Shown: positions 44,994 through 55,549, counted from the stretch's first letter. The stretch: 64,000 nucleotides of DNA from Paracoccus sp. TOH (GCF_030388245.1 NZ_CP098360.1:1572501-1636500); one strand, 5' to 3'. Translations and numbers: made by a program. Notes: generated by a model from the sequence alone, not told the origin.

Positions 44994-45374
44994 ATGAACC
45001 TGATCGCCCAGATCGAAGCCGAGCAAATCGCCGCGCTCGGCAAGGAAATCCCCGATTTCAAGGCCGGCGACACCGTGCGCGTCGGCTACAAGGTGACCGA
45101 AGGCACCCGCACCCGCGTGCAGATGTACGAAGGCGTGGTCATCTCGCGCAAGGGCGGCGGCATCGGCGCCTCGTTCACCGTGCGCAAGATCTCGTTCGGC
45201 GAGGGCGTCGAGCGCGTCTTCCCGCTCTACTCGACCAATATCGACTCGATCACCGTGGTGCGCCGTGGCCGTGTCCGCCGCGCCAAGCTGTACTACCTGC
45301 GCGATCGCCGCGGCAAATCGGCCCGCATCGCCGAGGTCAGCAACTACAAGCCCAAAGCCGAAGCCCAGGCCTGA
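44994..45374 (+). CDS. rplS: 50S ribosomal protein L19
   Basis: 126 residues starting [20 protein letters not shown] at ATG 44994, preceded by AAGGAAC. Contains the L19 signature [18 protein letters not shown] and the basic [20 protein letters not shown] segment. Confidence 0.97.
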   Translation: MNLIAQIEAEQIAALGKEIPDFKAGDTVRVGYKVTEGTRTRVQMYEGVVISRKGGGIGASFTVRKISFGEGVERVFPLYSTNIDSITVVRRGRVRRAKLYYLRDRRGKSARIAEVSNYKPKAEAQA

Positions 45375-45385
45375 GGAGACGCGCC

Positions 45386-45607
45386 ATGAAAGCAGAGATT
45401 CATCCCGACTATCACTTCATCACCGTGAAGATGACCGACGGCACCACCTATCAGGTGCGTTCGACCTGGGGCAAGGAAGGCGACACCATGTCGCTGGACA
45501 TCGATCCCAGCGTGCACCCGGCATGGACCGGCGGCTCGGCCAAGCTGATGGACACCGGCGGCCGGGTGTCGAAGTTCAAGAACAAATATGCCGGCCTGGG
45601 CTTCTGA
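45386..45607 (+). CDS. rpmE: 50S ribosomal protein L31 (cysteine-free form)
   Basis: 73 residues ([20 protein letters not shown]). The zinc-ligand Cys pairs of the C+ form are absent (the corresponding positions hold [10 protein letters not shown] and other residues). The C- form is zinc-independent. The gene stands last in the ffh operon. RBS is GAGGAGACGC-like. Confidence 0.95.
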   Translation: MKAEIHPDYHFITVKMTDGTTYQVRSTWGKEGDTMSLDIDPSVHPAWTGGSAKLMDTGGRVSKFKNKYAGLGF

Positions 45608-45629
45608 GTCCACCGCGCCCGGATCTGCA

Positions 45630-45656
45630 AACGCCGCCCTTTCGGGCGGCGTTTTT
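45630..45656 (+). terminator. Rho-independent terminator of the ffh-rpmE operon
   Basis: Perfect 10-base stem AACGCCGCCC / GGGCGGCGTT with a TTTC loop, directly followed by TTTTCG. It lies 22 bases after the rpmE stop. Confidence 0.9.
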
Positions 45657-45740
45657 CGTTCCGGGGGATGGTGGGCGATCCCCGGCGGAAGGCGATCACC
45701 GCCGGCATGCCCGATCATAAGCCCCGATCAGAAGGCCCGA

Positions 45741-45947
45741 TCAGAAGGCCGGGCCCAGGATCGGCATCCAGCCCGGCGCCCGCGTCGGCCGGTTCAGCGG
45801 CAGGCCGGTCAGCGGCCCGTTGCCGGTGTCGATCATCACCCGGCCGTCGCGATATTGGCGCAGCACCGGCCCCTGCACGCTTTGATAGGCCGAAAGCGCG
45901 ATGGTCGCATAGGGGCGGGCGGGCGTGCGGAAAGCGGCGCGGATCAT
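45741..45947 (-). CDS. Small hypothetical protein, 68 aa
   Basis: Starts MIRAAFRTPARPYATIALSA after AAAGGAGCCCTGCA, an excellent ribosome binding site. The start overlaps the stop of the upstream small gene by 4 bases. No recognised domain; contains PLNRPTRAPGWMPIL near the end. Paired with the next gene and divergent from mipZ. Confidence 0.6.
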   Translation of the reverse strand: MIRAAFRTPARPYATIALSAYQSVQGPVLRQYRDGRVMIDTGNGPLTGLPLNRPTRAPGWMPILGPAF

Positions 45948-46192
45948 TGCAGGGCTCCTTTCCTGTCGAGGCGGTGGATGGCGGTGCCCCAAAGCGCGGG
46001 GTCGCGGTCGCGCATCAGGTCCCGGGCGGTCCTGAACGGTTCGCAGGTGATCAGCCGCAACGGAATCTCCGAGATCCGATGCGGCTTGCCCGTGCGGCGG
46101 TCGATCAGGCTGACCGCATAACGGGGCGGGGCGAGCATGGCGGCCCGCAGCGCGCGATCGGCAAAGGCCGACAGATGGTGCCGATAGGTCAT
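45944..46192 (-). CDS. Small hypothetical protein, 82 aa
   Basis: Starts MTYRHHLSAFADRALRAAML after GGGAAGGAGCCAAAG, an excellent ribosome binding site. Basic and partly helical, ending HRLDRKGALQ. No family known. It forms a two-gene operon with the 68-residue gene and points away from mipZ; the AT-rich gap 46200-46310 probably holds its promoter. Confidence 0.6.
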   Translation of the reverse strand: MTYRHHLSAFADRALRAAMLAPPRYAVSLIDRRTGKPHRISEIPLRLITCEPFRTARDLMRDRDPALWGTAIHRLDRKGALQ

Positions 46193-46469
46193 CTTTGGCT
46201 CCTTCCCTTGGCTGACCTGCCGGTTTGGTCCGGCAGACATATGACGACATAGTCGGTCGTATTTTTCAAGATAAATCTCGACCTGTTGTGTCGTGATGAA
46301 AGAATGAAGCTGGAACAGAAGGTTGCGCGACGGCCCCAAGGCTTGCAACGGCAGTGCGCCGCGCGGAAAAACGCCGCCGCGGCGGCGATTCGCGCCGATG
46401 CGGCGCTTTTCATCGCGCCGGGCGCGGCCTATGGTCCGGCGCGAGGTGGCGGGCATTTCCGGGGGATTC

Positions 46470-47252
46470 GTGGCGCATATCATCGTTGTCGGAAACGAGA
46501 AGGGCGGTTCGGGAAAGTCCACGACCTCGATGCATGTGGCCACCGCGCTGGCGCGCATGGGCCATCGGGTCGGGGCGCTGGACCTGGACCTGCGCCAGCG
46601 CAGCTTCGGACGCTATCTTGAGAACCGCGTGCATTTCGCCCAACGCGAGGGACTGGATCTGCCCACGCCGATCCTGGGCCATCTGGCGCCCGAGCCCGAG
46701 GCGGACAGCGATCCGCTGTCCCAGGCGGTGGCGGCGCTGGAGGCGGAATGCGATTTCATCCTACTGGACTGCCCCGGCTCGCACACCCGGCTTAGCCAGA
46801 TGGCGCATACGCTGGCCGATACGCTGATCACGCCGATGAACGACAGTTTCGTCGATTTCGACCTGCTGGCGCGGCTTTCGCCCGAGGGCCGGATCCTCGG
46901 CCCGTCGATCTATGCCGAGATGGTCTGGTCCGCCCGCCAGCTGCGCGGCGAGGCGGGGGCGGGACCGATCGACTGGCTGGTGCTGCGCAACCGGCTGGGC
47001 ACCCAGGCGATGCACAACAAGCGCAAGGTCGGCGGCGCGCTGGCGACGCTGTCCAAGCGCATCGGCTTCCGTGTCGCGCCGGGCTTCTCCGAGCGGGTGA
47101 TCTTCCGCGAGCTGTTTCCGCGCGGATTGACGCTGTTGGATCTCAAGGACATCGGCACGGAACAGCTCAACATGTCCAACATCGCCGCCCGGCAGGAACT
47201 GCGCGACCTGATCGGCGAATTGAGCTTGCCCGGCGTCAGCGTTTCCTTCTGA
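46470..47252 (+). CDS. mipZ: MipZ-type ATPase, division-plane positioning
   Basis: 260 residues from GTG 46470 (after CCGGGGGATTC). ParA/MinD-superfamily P loop NEKGGSGKST at residues 9-18, then ALDLDLRQRSFGRYLENR, Walker B FILLDCPGSH, and the signature MNDSFVDFDLL and LRNRLGTQAMHNKR. These match Caulobacter MipZ, which forms gradients from the ParB-bound pole and inhibits FtsZ assembly near it. Longer in-frame starts would add an Arg-rich leader. No parB is adjacent. Confidence 0.88.
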   Translation: MAHIIVVGNEKGGSGKSTTSMHVATALARMGHRVGALDLDLRQRSFGRYLENRVHFAQREGLDLPTPILGHLAPEPEADSDPLSQAVAALEAECDFILLDCPGSHTRLSQMAHTLADTLITPMNDSFVDFDLLARLSPEGRILGPSIYAEMVWSARQLRGEAGAGPIDWLVLRNRLGTQAMHNKRKVGGALATLSKRIGFRVAPGFSERVIFRELFPRGLTLLDLKDIGTEQLNMSNIAARQELRDLIGELSLPGVSVSF

Positions 47253-47321
47253 TCCGCGGCCGGCATTGTTGCTGGCGGCGGGCACCATTATGTTGCGCCG
47301 GAGATTGGTTTGGAGGGGACG

Positions 47322-48491
47322 ATGACCGCAGCCTGCCGGATCACCCGGGCCGCGATGCTGGCCCTTGCCCTGTCCCTGTCGGGACCGGCACTGACGGCCA
47401 TGGCCGAAACGGCCGGCGCGGTCGAACAGTCCGAACTGCCCGTGGTGACGCTGGCGCGGGCCGAGAGGACGCCGATCGAGGCGCGGGTGCCGGTCTCGGG
47501 CTCGCTGATCGCGCGGCAAGAGGTGCAGGTCCATGCCCATGTCGCGGGCTACGAGATCACCGGCATCGAGGCCGAGGTCGGCGACCGCGTGAAAGCCGGC
47601 GCGGTGCTGGCCCGGCTGGCGGACGAGGCGCTGTCGGCGCAGCTGGCCCAGGCCGAGGCGGAATACCAGCGTTCCGAGGCCGGGATCAGCCAGGCCGAAA
47701 GCCAGATCGCCAGCGCCGAGGCGACGCTGACCGAGGCCACGGCAGCACTGGCCCGCACCCGCAGCCTGCGGCAAAGCGGCAATGCCAGCCAGGCGGTGCT
47801 GGACCAGGCGATCGCGGCCGAGGCCTCGGCGCGGGCGGCCGCGGCTTCGGCGTCGGACGGGCTGGGCGTGGCGCGGGCGCAGCTGGCCCAGGCCGGCGCG
47901 AGCCGCCGCATCGCGCGGCTGAACCTGGGTCATGCCCGCATCACCGCGCCGGTCGATGGCGTGGTGGTGGCGCGCACCGCGCGGCTGGGCGCGATCTCGG
48001 GCAGCGGCGGCGAGCCGCTCTTCACCCTGATCGCCGGCGGCGAGATCGAGCTTGCGGCCGATGTGATCGAGACGGCGCTGTCGCAGCTGACCGCCGGAGA
48101 CCCGGCCGAGATCCGCGTGGCCGGGCTGGGCGAGGTCCGCGGCAGGCTGCGGCTGGCGCCGGCGGCGGTCGACCCGGTGACGCGGCTGGGTTCGGCGCGG
48201 ATCGCACTGGACCCCGATCCGCGGCTGCGCACCGGGCTTTTCGCCAGCGGCTGGGTCATCACCGACCGGCGCGAGGCGCTGACCGTGCCCAGTTCGGCGA
48301 TCCTGGCCGATGACCAGGGCGAGCGCGTGCAGGTGGTCACGGCCGGCCGGATCGAGACCCGCCCGGTGAAGGCCGGGCTGATCTGGCAGGGTCGGCGCGA
48401 GATTCTGGAGGGCCTGGCGCCGGGCGAGCAAGTGGTGGCGCGCGCCGGCGCCTTCTTCCGCAGCGGCGATCAGGTGCAGGCCGCGCCATGA
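47322..48491 (+). CDS. RND efflux membrane-fusion protein
   Basis: 389 residues. Signal peptide (MTAACRITRAAMLALALSLS, ending AMA). Lipoyl-like halves (PVSGSLIARQEVQVHAHVAG ... RITAPVDGVVVARTARLG) flank a coiled-coil hairpin (about 105-185, AEAEYQRSEAGISQAESQIA). Start ATG after GGAGGGGAC. The stop overlaps the permease start by 4 bases. It bridges the RND pump and an outer-membrane channel not encoded here. Confidence 0.9.
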   Translation: MTAACRITRAAMLALALSLSGPALTAMAETAGAVEQSELPVVTLARAERTPIEARVPVSGSLIARQEVQVHAHVAGYEITGIEAEVGDRVKAGAVLARLADEALSAQLAQAEAEYQRSEAGISQAESQIASAEATLTEATAALARTRSLRQSGNASQAVLDQAIAAEASARAAAASASDGLGVARAQLAQAGASRRIARLNLGHARITAPVDGVVVARTARLGAISGSGGEPLFTLIAGGEIELAADVIETALSQLTAGDPAEIRVAGLGEVRGRLRLAPAAVDPVTRLGSARIALDPDPRLRTGLFASGWVITDRREALTVPSSAILADDQGERVQVVTAGRIETRPVKAGLIWQGRREILEGLAPGEQVVARAGAFFRSGDQVQAAP

Positions 48492-51400
48492 ACTTCTCGG
48501 CCTGGTCCATCCGCCATCCGGTGCCGCCGATCGCGGTCTTCCTCGTGCTGCTGTTGATGGGGTTCTACAGCTTCAGCCGGCTGGCGGTCACCGCCATGCC
48601 GAATATCGACCTGCCGCTGGTCAGCGTCGTGGTCGGCCAGCCGGGCGCCGCGCCCAGCGAGCTGACCCGGCAGGTGATCCAGCCCATCGAGGATTCCATC
48701 GCCTCGATCACCGGCGTGCGGCACATCACCTCGTCCGCGACCGACAGCGCGGCCCGCATCTATGTCGAGTTCGAGCTGGAGACCGATACCGACCGTGCCG
48801 TGAACGATGTTAAGGACGCGGTGGCCAATGTCCGCGCCGACCTGCCCGAATCGATCGTCGAGCCGCTGGTCCAGCGCATCGACATCAGCGGCATGGCGAT
48901 CCTGACCTATGCGGTCAGCAACCCCGGCATGAGCATCGAGCAGCTGTCGGATTTCGTCGACGACGTGGTGTCGCGCGACCTGTCCACCGTGCCGGGCGTG
49001 GCCAGCATCACCCGCATCGGCGGCGCCGACCGGCAGATCAATGTCGATCTGGACCCCGACCGCATCATGGCCTTCGGGCTGACGGCGGCCGAGATCTCGG
49101 AGCAGTTGCGGGCCAAGAACATCGACCTGGGCGGCGGGCGCGGCGATCTGGCCGGCACCGAATATTCCATCCGCGCCCTGGGATCGGCCGGCGATGTCGG
49201 GCGGCTGGCGGCGACGCCGATCCTGATCGGCGGCGGAGAGGCGGGCGGCCGCACGGTGCGGCTGGACCAGCTGGGCAGCGTCAGCGACGGCGCCAGCGAG
49301 GAGCGCAAGTTCGCCCTGCTCGACGGCCAGCCGGTGGTGGCTTTCGGCGTGTTCCGCGCCAGCGGCGAATCCGATCTGAAGGCCGGCGACGGCACCAAGG
49401 CCCGCATCGCCCAGATCGAGGCCCGCCATCCCGGCACCCGGATCACCCTGATCGACGACGCGACGACCTATACATCGGGCAGCTATCACTCGACCATGGA
49501 GACGCTCTACGAGGGTGCGGCGCTGGCGGTGATCGTGGTGTTCCTGTTCCTGAGGAACTGGCGGGCGACGCTGATCGCCGCCGTGGCGCTGCCCCTGTCG
49601 ATCATCCCGACCTTCTTCGTCATGCATTGGCTGGGCTTCACGCTGAACGGCATCAGCCTGCTGGCGATCACCCTGGTCACCGGCATCCTGGTCGACGACG
49701 CCATCGTCGAGATCGAGAACATCGTGCGGCACATCAACATGGGCGTCCCCGCCTATCAGGCCAGCATGGAGGCCGCGAACGAGATCGGCCTGACCGTCAT
49801 CGCCATCAGCTTCTCGATCGTCGCGGTCTTTGCCCCGGTCAGTTTCATGGGCGGGATTCCAGGCCAGTATTTCAAGCAGTTCGGGCTGACCGTCGCGGTC
49901 TCGGTGCTGTTCTCGCTGCTGGTGGCGCGACTGGTCACCCCGATGCTGGCCGCCTATTTCCTGCGCGACAACACCCGCCTGGCCGAGGAGCGGGACGGGC
50001 CGGTGCTGCGCAGCCTGATGGCGGTGCTGGCCTGGACGCTGCGCCATCGCGGGCTGACATTGCTGATGGGGCTGGGGGTCTTCATCGGCTCGATCTGGTC
50101 CGCCACGCTGCTGCCGACCGAGTTCATCCCGGCCTCGGATGTCGGCCGCAGCCAGATCACCATCGAACTTCCGCCCGGCGCCACGGTGTCGGAAACCGAA
50201 GCCGCGGCGCGGATGGTTTCGCAGCGCATCAAGGCGGTGCCCGAGGTGCGCTCGGTCTTCGTCAACGGCGGCGAGGACGACGTGGCCAAGGCCGAGCTGA
50301 TGGTCAATTACGGCCCCAAGGAAGAACGCGAGCGGTCGAGCTTCGTCATCGAGGACGAGCTGAAGCACGACCTGGCGCAGATCCCCGACCTGCGGATCAA
50401 TTTCCAGAACGAAGAGGGCAATGCCGACCTGTCCATTTCCGTTTTGGGCGACAGCGAGGACGGCGCCGCCGAGGCGGCCGAGCGGCTGATGGCGGCGATG
50501 AAGACCCTGCCGGAGCTGGAAGGGGTGAGTTCCTCGGCCAGCCTGCAGCGGCCCGAGATCCAGATCCATCCCCGTCCCGAGGTGGCCTCGCAGCTGGGCG
50601 TCACCGCCAGCGCGCTGGCGACGACGCTGCGGGTGGCGACGCTGGGCGACACGGAATCGAACCTGGCCAAGTTCAATACCGGCGACGAGCAGATCCCGAT
50701 CATGGTGCGGCTGGACGAGGCCGCCCGGCGCGACCTGATGACGGTGCGCAATCTGCGGGTGCCAAGCACGGCCGGGCAATTGCCGCTGGAGGTGGTGGCG
50801 GATGTCTCGATCTCGGCCGGGGCGACCGAGATCGGGCGCTATGACCGGAGCTATCGCACCACGGTTTCGGCGAACCTGGCCGGCGGGGCACTGCTGGGGC
50901 CGGTCAACGCGCAGGTCACGGCCTTGCAGCAGGAGGTCGAGCTGCCGCTCGGGACCCAGATCCAGCCTTCGGGCGATGCCGAGATCATGGCCGAGGTGTT
51001 TCAGGCCTTCACCGTGGCGATGATCTCGGGCGTGCTGCTGACCTATGTCGTGCTGGTGCTGCTGTTCCACAATTTCGTCACCCCGGTCTCGATCCTGATG
51101 TCGCTGCCGCTGGCCATCGGCGGCGCGATCCTGGCGCTGTTCCTGACCGGCAATTCCATCAGCATGGCGGTGGTGATCGGATTCCTGATGCTGATGGGGA
51201 TCGTGACCAAGAACGCCATCATGCTGGTGGAATTTGCGGTCAGCTCCATGGATCAGGGCACGGAAAAGCCGGCGGCGATCCTGGATGCGGTGCACAAGCG
51301 TGCCCGGCCCATCGTGATGACCACCATCGCCATGACCGCGGGCATGGTGCCCTCGGCCATCGGCACCGGCGAGGGGGCCGAGTTCAGCTCGCCCATGGCC

Positions 51401-51556
51401 ATCGCGGTGATCGGGGGGCTGCTGCTGTCGACGCTGCTGTCGCTGCTGTTCGTGCCCTCGCTGTTCTCCGTGGTGCATGGCGGGCAGGTGCGGATCGGCG
51501 GCTGGCTGCGGCGGCGGATCGGGCTGAATGCGGCGCGGGAGGCGGTCGGCGAATGA
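48488..51556 (+). CDS. RND-family efflux transporter permease
   Basis: 1022 residues with 12 membrane helices and two large periplasmic loops. Family patterns: HPVPPIAVFLVLLLMGFYSF, LVTGILVDDAIVEIENIVRH (Asp-Asp of the proton relay), MLMGIVTKNAIMLVEFAV and PIVMTTIAMTAGMVPSAIG. It pumps a hydrophobic or toxic compound out using the proton gradient; substrate unknown. Coupled to the fusion protein. Confidence 0.92.
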   Translation: MNFSAWSIRHPVPPIAVFLVLLLMGFYSFSRLAVTAMPNIDLPLVSVVVGQPGAAPSELTRQVIQPIEDSIASITGVRHITSSATDSAARIYVEFELETDTDRAVNDVKDAVANVRADLPESIVEPLVQRIDISGMAILTYAVSNPGMSIEQLSDFVDDVVSRDLSTVPGVASITRIGGADRQINVDLDPDRIMAFGLTAAEISEQLRAKNIDLGGGRGDLAGTEYSIRALGSAGDVGRLAATPILIGGGEAGGRTVRLDQLGSVSDGASEERKFALLDGQPVVAFGVFRASGESDLKAGDGTKARIAQIEARHPGTRITLIDDATTYTSGSYHSTMETLYEGAALAVIVVFLFLRNWRATLIAAVALPLSIIPTFFVMHWLGFTLNGISLLAITLVTGILVDDAIVEIENIVRHINMGVPAYQASMEAANEIGLTVIAISFSIVAVFAPVSFMGGIPGQYFKQFGLTVAVSVLFSLLVARLVTPMLAAYFLRDNTRLAEERDGPVLRSLMAVLAWTLRHRGLTLLMGLGVFIGSIWSATLLPTEFIPASDVGRSQITIELPPGATVSETEAAARMVSQRIKAVPEVRSVFVNGGEDDVAKAELMVNYGPKEERERSSFVIEDELKHDLAQIPDLRINFQNEEGNADLSISVLGDSEDGAAEAAERLMAAMKTLPELEGVSSSASLQRPEIQIHPRPEVASQLGVTASALATTLRVATLGDTESNLAKFNTGDEQIPIMVRLDEAARRDLMTVRNLRVPSTAGQLPLEVVADVSISAGATEIGRYDRSYRTTVSANLAGGALLGPVNAQVTALQQEVELPLGTQIQPSGDAEIMAEVFQAFTVAMISGVLLTYVVLVLLFHNFVTPVSILMSLPLAIGGAILALFLTGNSISMAVVIGFLMLMGIVTKNAIMLVEFAVSSMDQGTEKPAAILDAVHKRARPIVMTTIAMTAGMVPSAIGTGEGAEFSSPMAIAVIGGLLLSTLLSLLFVPSLFSVVHGGQVRIGGWLRRRIGLNAAREAVGE

Positions 51557-51564
51557 GGCCGGGC

Positions 51565-51636
51565 CGGGGGCTTCGCGCCCCCGGACCCCCGCGGGGTATT
51601 TGGAAAACGGAGAAAGGGGGCCGCGAGGCCCCCTTG
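51565..51636. repeat. Hairpins plus one TATTT element between RND pump and pdhC
   Basis: GGGGGC-TTCG-CGCCCCC hairpin near 51566-51582, the element GCGGGGTATTTGGAAAACGG with AGAA (51591-51614), and GGGGGCC-GCGA-GGCCCCC followed by TTGT (51616-51636). Together they form a bidirectional terminator between convergent genes. Confidence 0.7.
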
Positions 51637-51656
51637 TCCGTTGGTTTTGCCGGGAA

Positions 51657-52958
51657 TCAGGCCAGCATGCCCATCGGGTTTTCCAGGTGCTTGACGATGG
51701 CGTCCAGAAGCTGGGCGCCGAGGGCGCCGTCGATCACCCGGTGATCGACCGAGAGGGTCATCGACATGACGTTGCGGATCACCACCTCGCCGTTTTCCAC
51801 GACCGGGGTCTGGATGCCGGCGCCGACGGCAAGGATCGCGCCATGCGGCGGGTTGATCACCGCGTCGAAGTTCTCGATGCCGAACATGCCCAGATTCGAG
51901 ATCGCGAAGCTGCCGCCCTGATATTCATGCGGGGCGAGCTTCTTGGTCTTGGCGCGGTTGGCCAGATCCTTCATTTCAGCGGAAAGCGCCGACAGGGTCT
52001 TTTGCTGGGCGTCCTTCAGCACCGGGGTGAAGAGCCCGCCTTCGACCGCCACGGCGACCGCCACGTCCGAGGGCTTCAGCTTCAGGATGCGGTCGCCGGC
52101 CCAGACGGCATTGGCATCCGGCACCTCTTGCAGCGCCAGGGCGCAGGCCTTGATGATGAAGTCGTTCACCGACAGCTTCACGCCCCGCGATTCCAGCTGC
52201 TTGTTCAGCATGGCGCGGAACTTCATCAGCTCGTCCAGCTTGGCCGAGCGGCGCAGGTAGAAATGCGGGATGGTCTGCTTGGCCTCGGTCAGGCGGGCGG
52301 CGATGGTGCGGCGCATGCCGTCCAGCGCCAGCTCGGTGGTCTCGCGGTCGGCATACATCTTGAGCACGGTTTCCGCCGAAAGACCGGCCGGGGCTGCCGC
52401 TGCCGGGGCGGCGGCGGCCTTCTGGGGCTCTGCGGCGGCAGCGGGTTTCGCCGCGCCGGGCTTCGCGCCCTCGACATCCGCCTTGACGATGCGGCCATGC
52501 GGGCCCGAGCCCGTCACGCCGGCAAGGTCGATGCCCTTTTCGGCCGCGATGCGCCGCGCCAGCGGCGAGGCGAAGACCCGGTTGCCATCGGCCGCCTTCG
52601 GCGCCGCCGGGGCAGGGGCCGCCGCCGCTGCCGCAGGAGCGGCGGCTTCGGCTTTCGCGGGTGCGGCTGCCTCGGCTTTCGGCGCCGGGGCCGAGCCGAT
52701 GTCGGAGGCGCTTTCGCCCTCGTCCAAGAGCACGGCGATGGGCGTGTTCACCTTCACGCCCGCCGTGCCCTCGGCCACCAGGATCTTGCCCACCGTGCCT
52801 TCGTCCACGGCCTCGAATTCCATCGTGGCCTTGTCGGTTTCGATCTCGGCCAGGATGTCGCCGGATTTGACCGCGTCGCCTTCCTTCACCAGCCATTTGG
52901 CCAGCGTGCCCTCCTCCATGGTCGGAGAAAGCGCGGGCATCAGGATTTCTGTCGGCAT
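51657..52958 (-). CDS. pdhC: Pyruvate dehydrogenase E2, dihydrolipoamide acetyltransferase
   Basis: 433 residues: one lipoyl domain (lysine in [12 protein letters not shown]), Ala/Pro-rich linker, E3/E1-binding domain ([20 protein letters not shown]) and the catalytic acetyltransferase domain ending with the active-site [14 protein letters not shown]. It transfers acetyl groups to CoA in the PDH complex. Coupled to pdhB, 12 bases upstream. Confidence 0.95.
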   Translation of the reverse strand: MPTEILMPALSPTMEEGTLAKWLVKEGDAVKSGDILAEIETDKATMEFEAVDEGTVGKILVAEGTAGVKVNTPIAVLLDEGESASDIGSAPAPKAEAAAPAKAEAAAPAAAAAAPAPAAPKAADGNRVFASPLARRIAAEKGIDLAGVTGSGPHGRIVKADVEGAKPGAAKPAAAAEPQKAAAAPAAAAPAGLSAETVLKMYADRETTELALDGMRRTIAARLTEAKQTIPHFYLRRSAKLDELMKFRAMLNKQLESRGVKLSVNDFIIKACALALQEVPDANAVWAGDRILKLKPSDVAVAVAVEGGLFTPVLKDAQQKTLSALSAEMKDLANRAKTKKLAPHEYQGGSFAISNLGMFGIENFDAVINPPHGAILAVGAGIQTPVVENGEVVIRNVMSMTLSVDHRVIDGALGAQLLDAIVKHLENPMGMLA

Positions 52959-52970
52959 CTCGCTTGCTCC

Positions 52971-54335
52971 TTAACGGTAGGTGACTTTCTTGACCGCCGC
53001 CACCACCTCGTCCGAGGTGATCAGCGCGTGCTTTTCAAGATTCGCGGCATAGGGCATGGGCACGTCCTTGCCGGTGCAGTTGATCACCGGGGCATCGAGA
53101 TAATCGAAGGCGTTTTCCATGATATAGGCCGAGAGGTGGTTGCCGATCGAGCAGACCGGGAAGCCCTCTTCCACCGTCACGCAGCGGTTGGTCTTTTGCA
53201 CCGAGGCGATCACGGTCGCATAGTCGATCGGGCGCAGGGTGCGCAGGTCGACGACCTCGGCCTCGATGCCCTCGCCGGCCAGTTTCTCGGCCGCGTCCAG
53301 CGCATGGGTCATGCCGATGCCGAAGCTGACCAGGGTCACATGCTTGCCGGGGCGCACGATCTTGGCCTTGCCGAAGGGGATGGTGAAATCCTCGAGGTCC
53401 GGCACCTCGAAGCTGCGGCCGTAGAGGATCTCGTTTTCCAGGAAGACGACCGGGTTCGGGTCGCGGATCGCCTGTTTCAGCAGGCCCTTCGCGTCGGCGG
53501 CCGAATAGGGCATGACGACTTTCAGGCCGGGGATCTGCGCGAACCAGGCGGCGTAATCCTGGCTGTGCTGGGCGGCGACGCGGGCGGCGGCGCCGTTCGG
53601 GCCGCGGAACACCATCGGCGCGCCCATCTGGCCACCCGACATGTAGAGCGTCTTCGCGGCCGAGTTGATGATGTGGTCCATCGCCTGCATGGCGAAGTTG
53701 AAGGTCATGAACTCGACGATGGGGCGCAGGCCGGCCATGGCGGCGCCGGTGCCGATGCCGGCGAAGCCGATCTCGCTGATCGGGGTGTCGACGACGCGGC
53801 GCGGGCCGAACTTGTCGAGCAGGCCCTGCGAGATCTTGTAGGCGCCCTGGTATTCGCCGACTTCCTCGCCCATCAGGAAGACGGTGTCGTCGCGGGTCAT
53901 TTCTTCTTCCATGGCCTCGCGCAGGGCTTCGCGCACGGTCATGGTCTTCATCGGCGTGCCTTCCGGCCAGTCGGGCGACTGATCCGCGACCGGCGCCGGG
54001 GCAGGGGCGGCGGCCTCGGCCGGCGCGGCCGGCGCCTCGGCCCTGGCCTCGGCGGGCGCGGCCTTCGGTGCCGGGGCGGCATCGACGGATTCGCCTTCCT
54101 CGACCAGCACGGCGATGGGGGTGTTGACCTTGACCCCCTGGCTGCCTTCGGCGATCAGGATCTTGCCGAGGATCCCCTCGTCGACGGCCTCGAACTCCAT
54201 CGTGGCCTTGTCGGTCTCGATCTCGGCGAGAATGTCGCCGGATTTCACGCTGTCGCCTTCCTTGACCAGCCATTTGGCCAGCGTGCCTTCCTCCATGGTG
54301 GGCGACAGGGCGGGCATCAGGATTTCGGTTGCCAT
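52971..54335 (-). CDS. pdhB: Pyruvate dehydrogenase E1 beta with N-terminal lipoyl domain
   Basis: 454 residues. The first 78 residues are a lipoyl domain nearly identical to that of PdhC ([17 protein letters not shown]), then an Ala/Pro-rich linker, then the transketolase-like E1 beta subunit ([64 protein letters not shown]). Lipoyl fusion to E1 beta is characteristic of alphaproteobacteria. It follows pdhA by 12 bases. Confidence 0.95.
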   Translation of the reverse strand: MATEILMPALSPTMEEGTLAKWLVKEGDSVKSGDILAEIETDKATMEFEAVDEGILGKILIAEGSQGVKVNTPIAVLVEEGESVDAAPAPKAAPAEARAEAPAAPAEAAAPAPAPVADQSPDWPEGTPMKTMTVREALREAMEEEMTRDDTVFLMGEEVGEYQGAYKISQGLLDKFGPRRVVDTPISEIGFAGIGTGAAMAGLRPIVEFMTFNFAMQAMDHIINSAAKTLYMSGGQMGAPMVFRGPNGAAARVAAQHSQDYAAWFAQIPGLKVVMPYSAADAKGLLKQAIRDPNPVVFLENEILYGRSFEVPDLEDFTIPFGKAKIVRPGKHVTLVSFGIGMTHALDAAEKLAGEGIEAEVVDLRTLRPIDYATVIASVQKTNRCVTVEEGFPVCSIGNHLSAYIMENAFDYLDAPVINCTGKDVPMPYAANLEKHALITSDEVVAAVKKVTYR

Positions 54336-54347
54336 GGTTCCCTCCCC

Positions 54348-55379
54348 TCAGGCGTTCTGTTCCGCGCCGCCCTGCGGCACTTCCTTGGCGTAGATATCGG
54401 TCCAGAGCTCCTCCAGCGGCGGCTCGGGGCTTTCCTTGGCGAATTCGGCCGAGTCGTTCACGATATCCTTGATCTCCTTGTCGATGGCCTTGAGGTCCTC
54501 CTCGGAGGCGTGCTGGCCGGTCAGGAGCAGTTCGCGCACATGCTCGATGGCGTCGCGCTCGTCCCGCATCTTCTGCACTTCCTCGCGGGTGCGGTATTTC
54601 GCCGGGTCGGACATCGAATGGCCGCGATAGCGATAGGTCATGACTTCCAGGATGTACGGCCCCTTGCCGGCGCGGCAATGCGCCACGGCCTTTTCGCCCG
54701 CGGCCTTGACCGCCAGCACGTCCATGCCGTCCACTTGCTCGCCCTTGATGCCGAAGGCCTCGCCGCGGCCGAACAGCGTGGTCGACTTGGTCGAGCGCTT
54801 CATCGAGGTGCCCATGGCATATTGGTTGTTCTCGATGACGAAGACCACCGGCAGCTCCCAGAGCTCGGCCATGTTGTAGGTTTCGTAGACCTGGCCCTGG
54901 TTCGAGGCGCCGTCGCCGAAATAGACGAAGGTGACGTTGTCGTTGCCCAGATACTTGTCGGCGAAGGCAAGGCCGGCGCCCAGCGGCACCTGCGCCGCGA
55001 CGATGCCGTGGCCGCCGTAGAAATGCTTCTCGCGGCTGAACATGTGCATCGAGCCGCCCTTGCCCTTGGAATAGCCGCCGATGCGGCCGGTCAGCTCGGC
55101 CATCACGCCGCGGGCTTCCATGCCGCAGGCCAGCATGTGGCCGTGGTCGCGGTAGGAGGTGATGCGCTTGTCGCCTTCTTTGGCGGCGGCCTCGAGGCCG
55201 ACGACGACGGCCTCCTGGCCGATATAGAGATGGCAGAAGCCGCCGATCAGGCCCATGCCGTAAAGCTGGCCGGCCTTTTCCTCGAATCGCCGGATCAACA
55301 GCATGTCGCGGTAGTATTTGAGCAGCTCATCCTTGGACACGTTGGACGTGCTCTGCCTGGCTGCGGGCTTTCTGACCAT
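54348..55379 (-). CDS. pdhA: Pyruvate dehydrogenase E1 alpha
   Basis: 343 residues. TPP-binding motif GDGASNQGQVYETYNMAELW and IENNQYAMGTS, phosphorylation-loop-like YRYRGHSMSDPAKYRTREEV. It decarboxylates pyruvate with E1 beta and thiamine diphosphate. A promoter probably lies in the AT-rich stretch GTTAAACTAGTTCTAGG (about 55410-55430). Confidence 0.95.
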   Translation of the reverse strand: MVRKPAARQSTSNVSKDELLKYYRDMLLIRRFEEKAGQLYGMGLIGGFCHLYIGQEAVVVGLEAAAKEGDKRITSYRDHGHMLACGMEARGVMAELTGRIGGYSKGKGGSMHMFSREKHFYGGHGIVAAQVPLGAGLAFADKYLGNDNVTFVYFGDGASNQGQVYETYNMAELWELPVVFVIENNQYAMGTSMKRSTKSTTLFGRGEAFGIKGEQVDGMDVLAVKAAGEKAVAHCRAGKGPYILEVMTYRYRGHSMSDPAKYRTREEVQKMRDERDAIEHVRELLLTGQHASEEDLKAIDKEIKDIVNDSAEFAKESPEPPLEELWTDIYAKEVPQGGAEQNA

Positions 55380-55549
55380 GGGCCTCCTCCTCGGGGCAAG
55401 GAATAGTTCAGCGTTAAACTAGTTCTAGGCGAAGCTTTCGGGGGAAGTAAACCGGACTCGTGCATCCGTCCAGAGGGCAGATGCGGAAAGCCGCCGGTCG
55501 CCGGGCGCGCGCGAAGGCGGCCGCGCGGCGCCTCGGGCGGGCGGTCGCA

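Noticed and set aside
45386..45607. L31 without zinc cysteines as a defect
   Set aside because: The cysteine-free form is a well-known functional variant.
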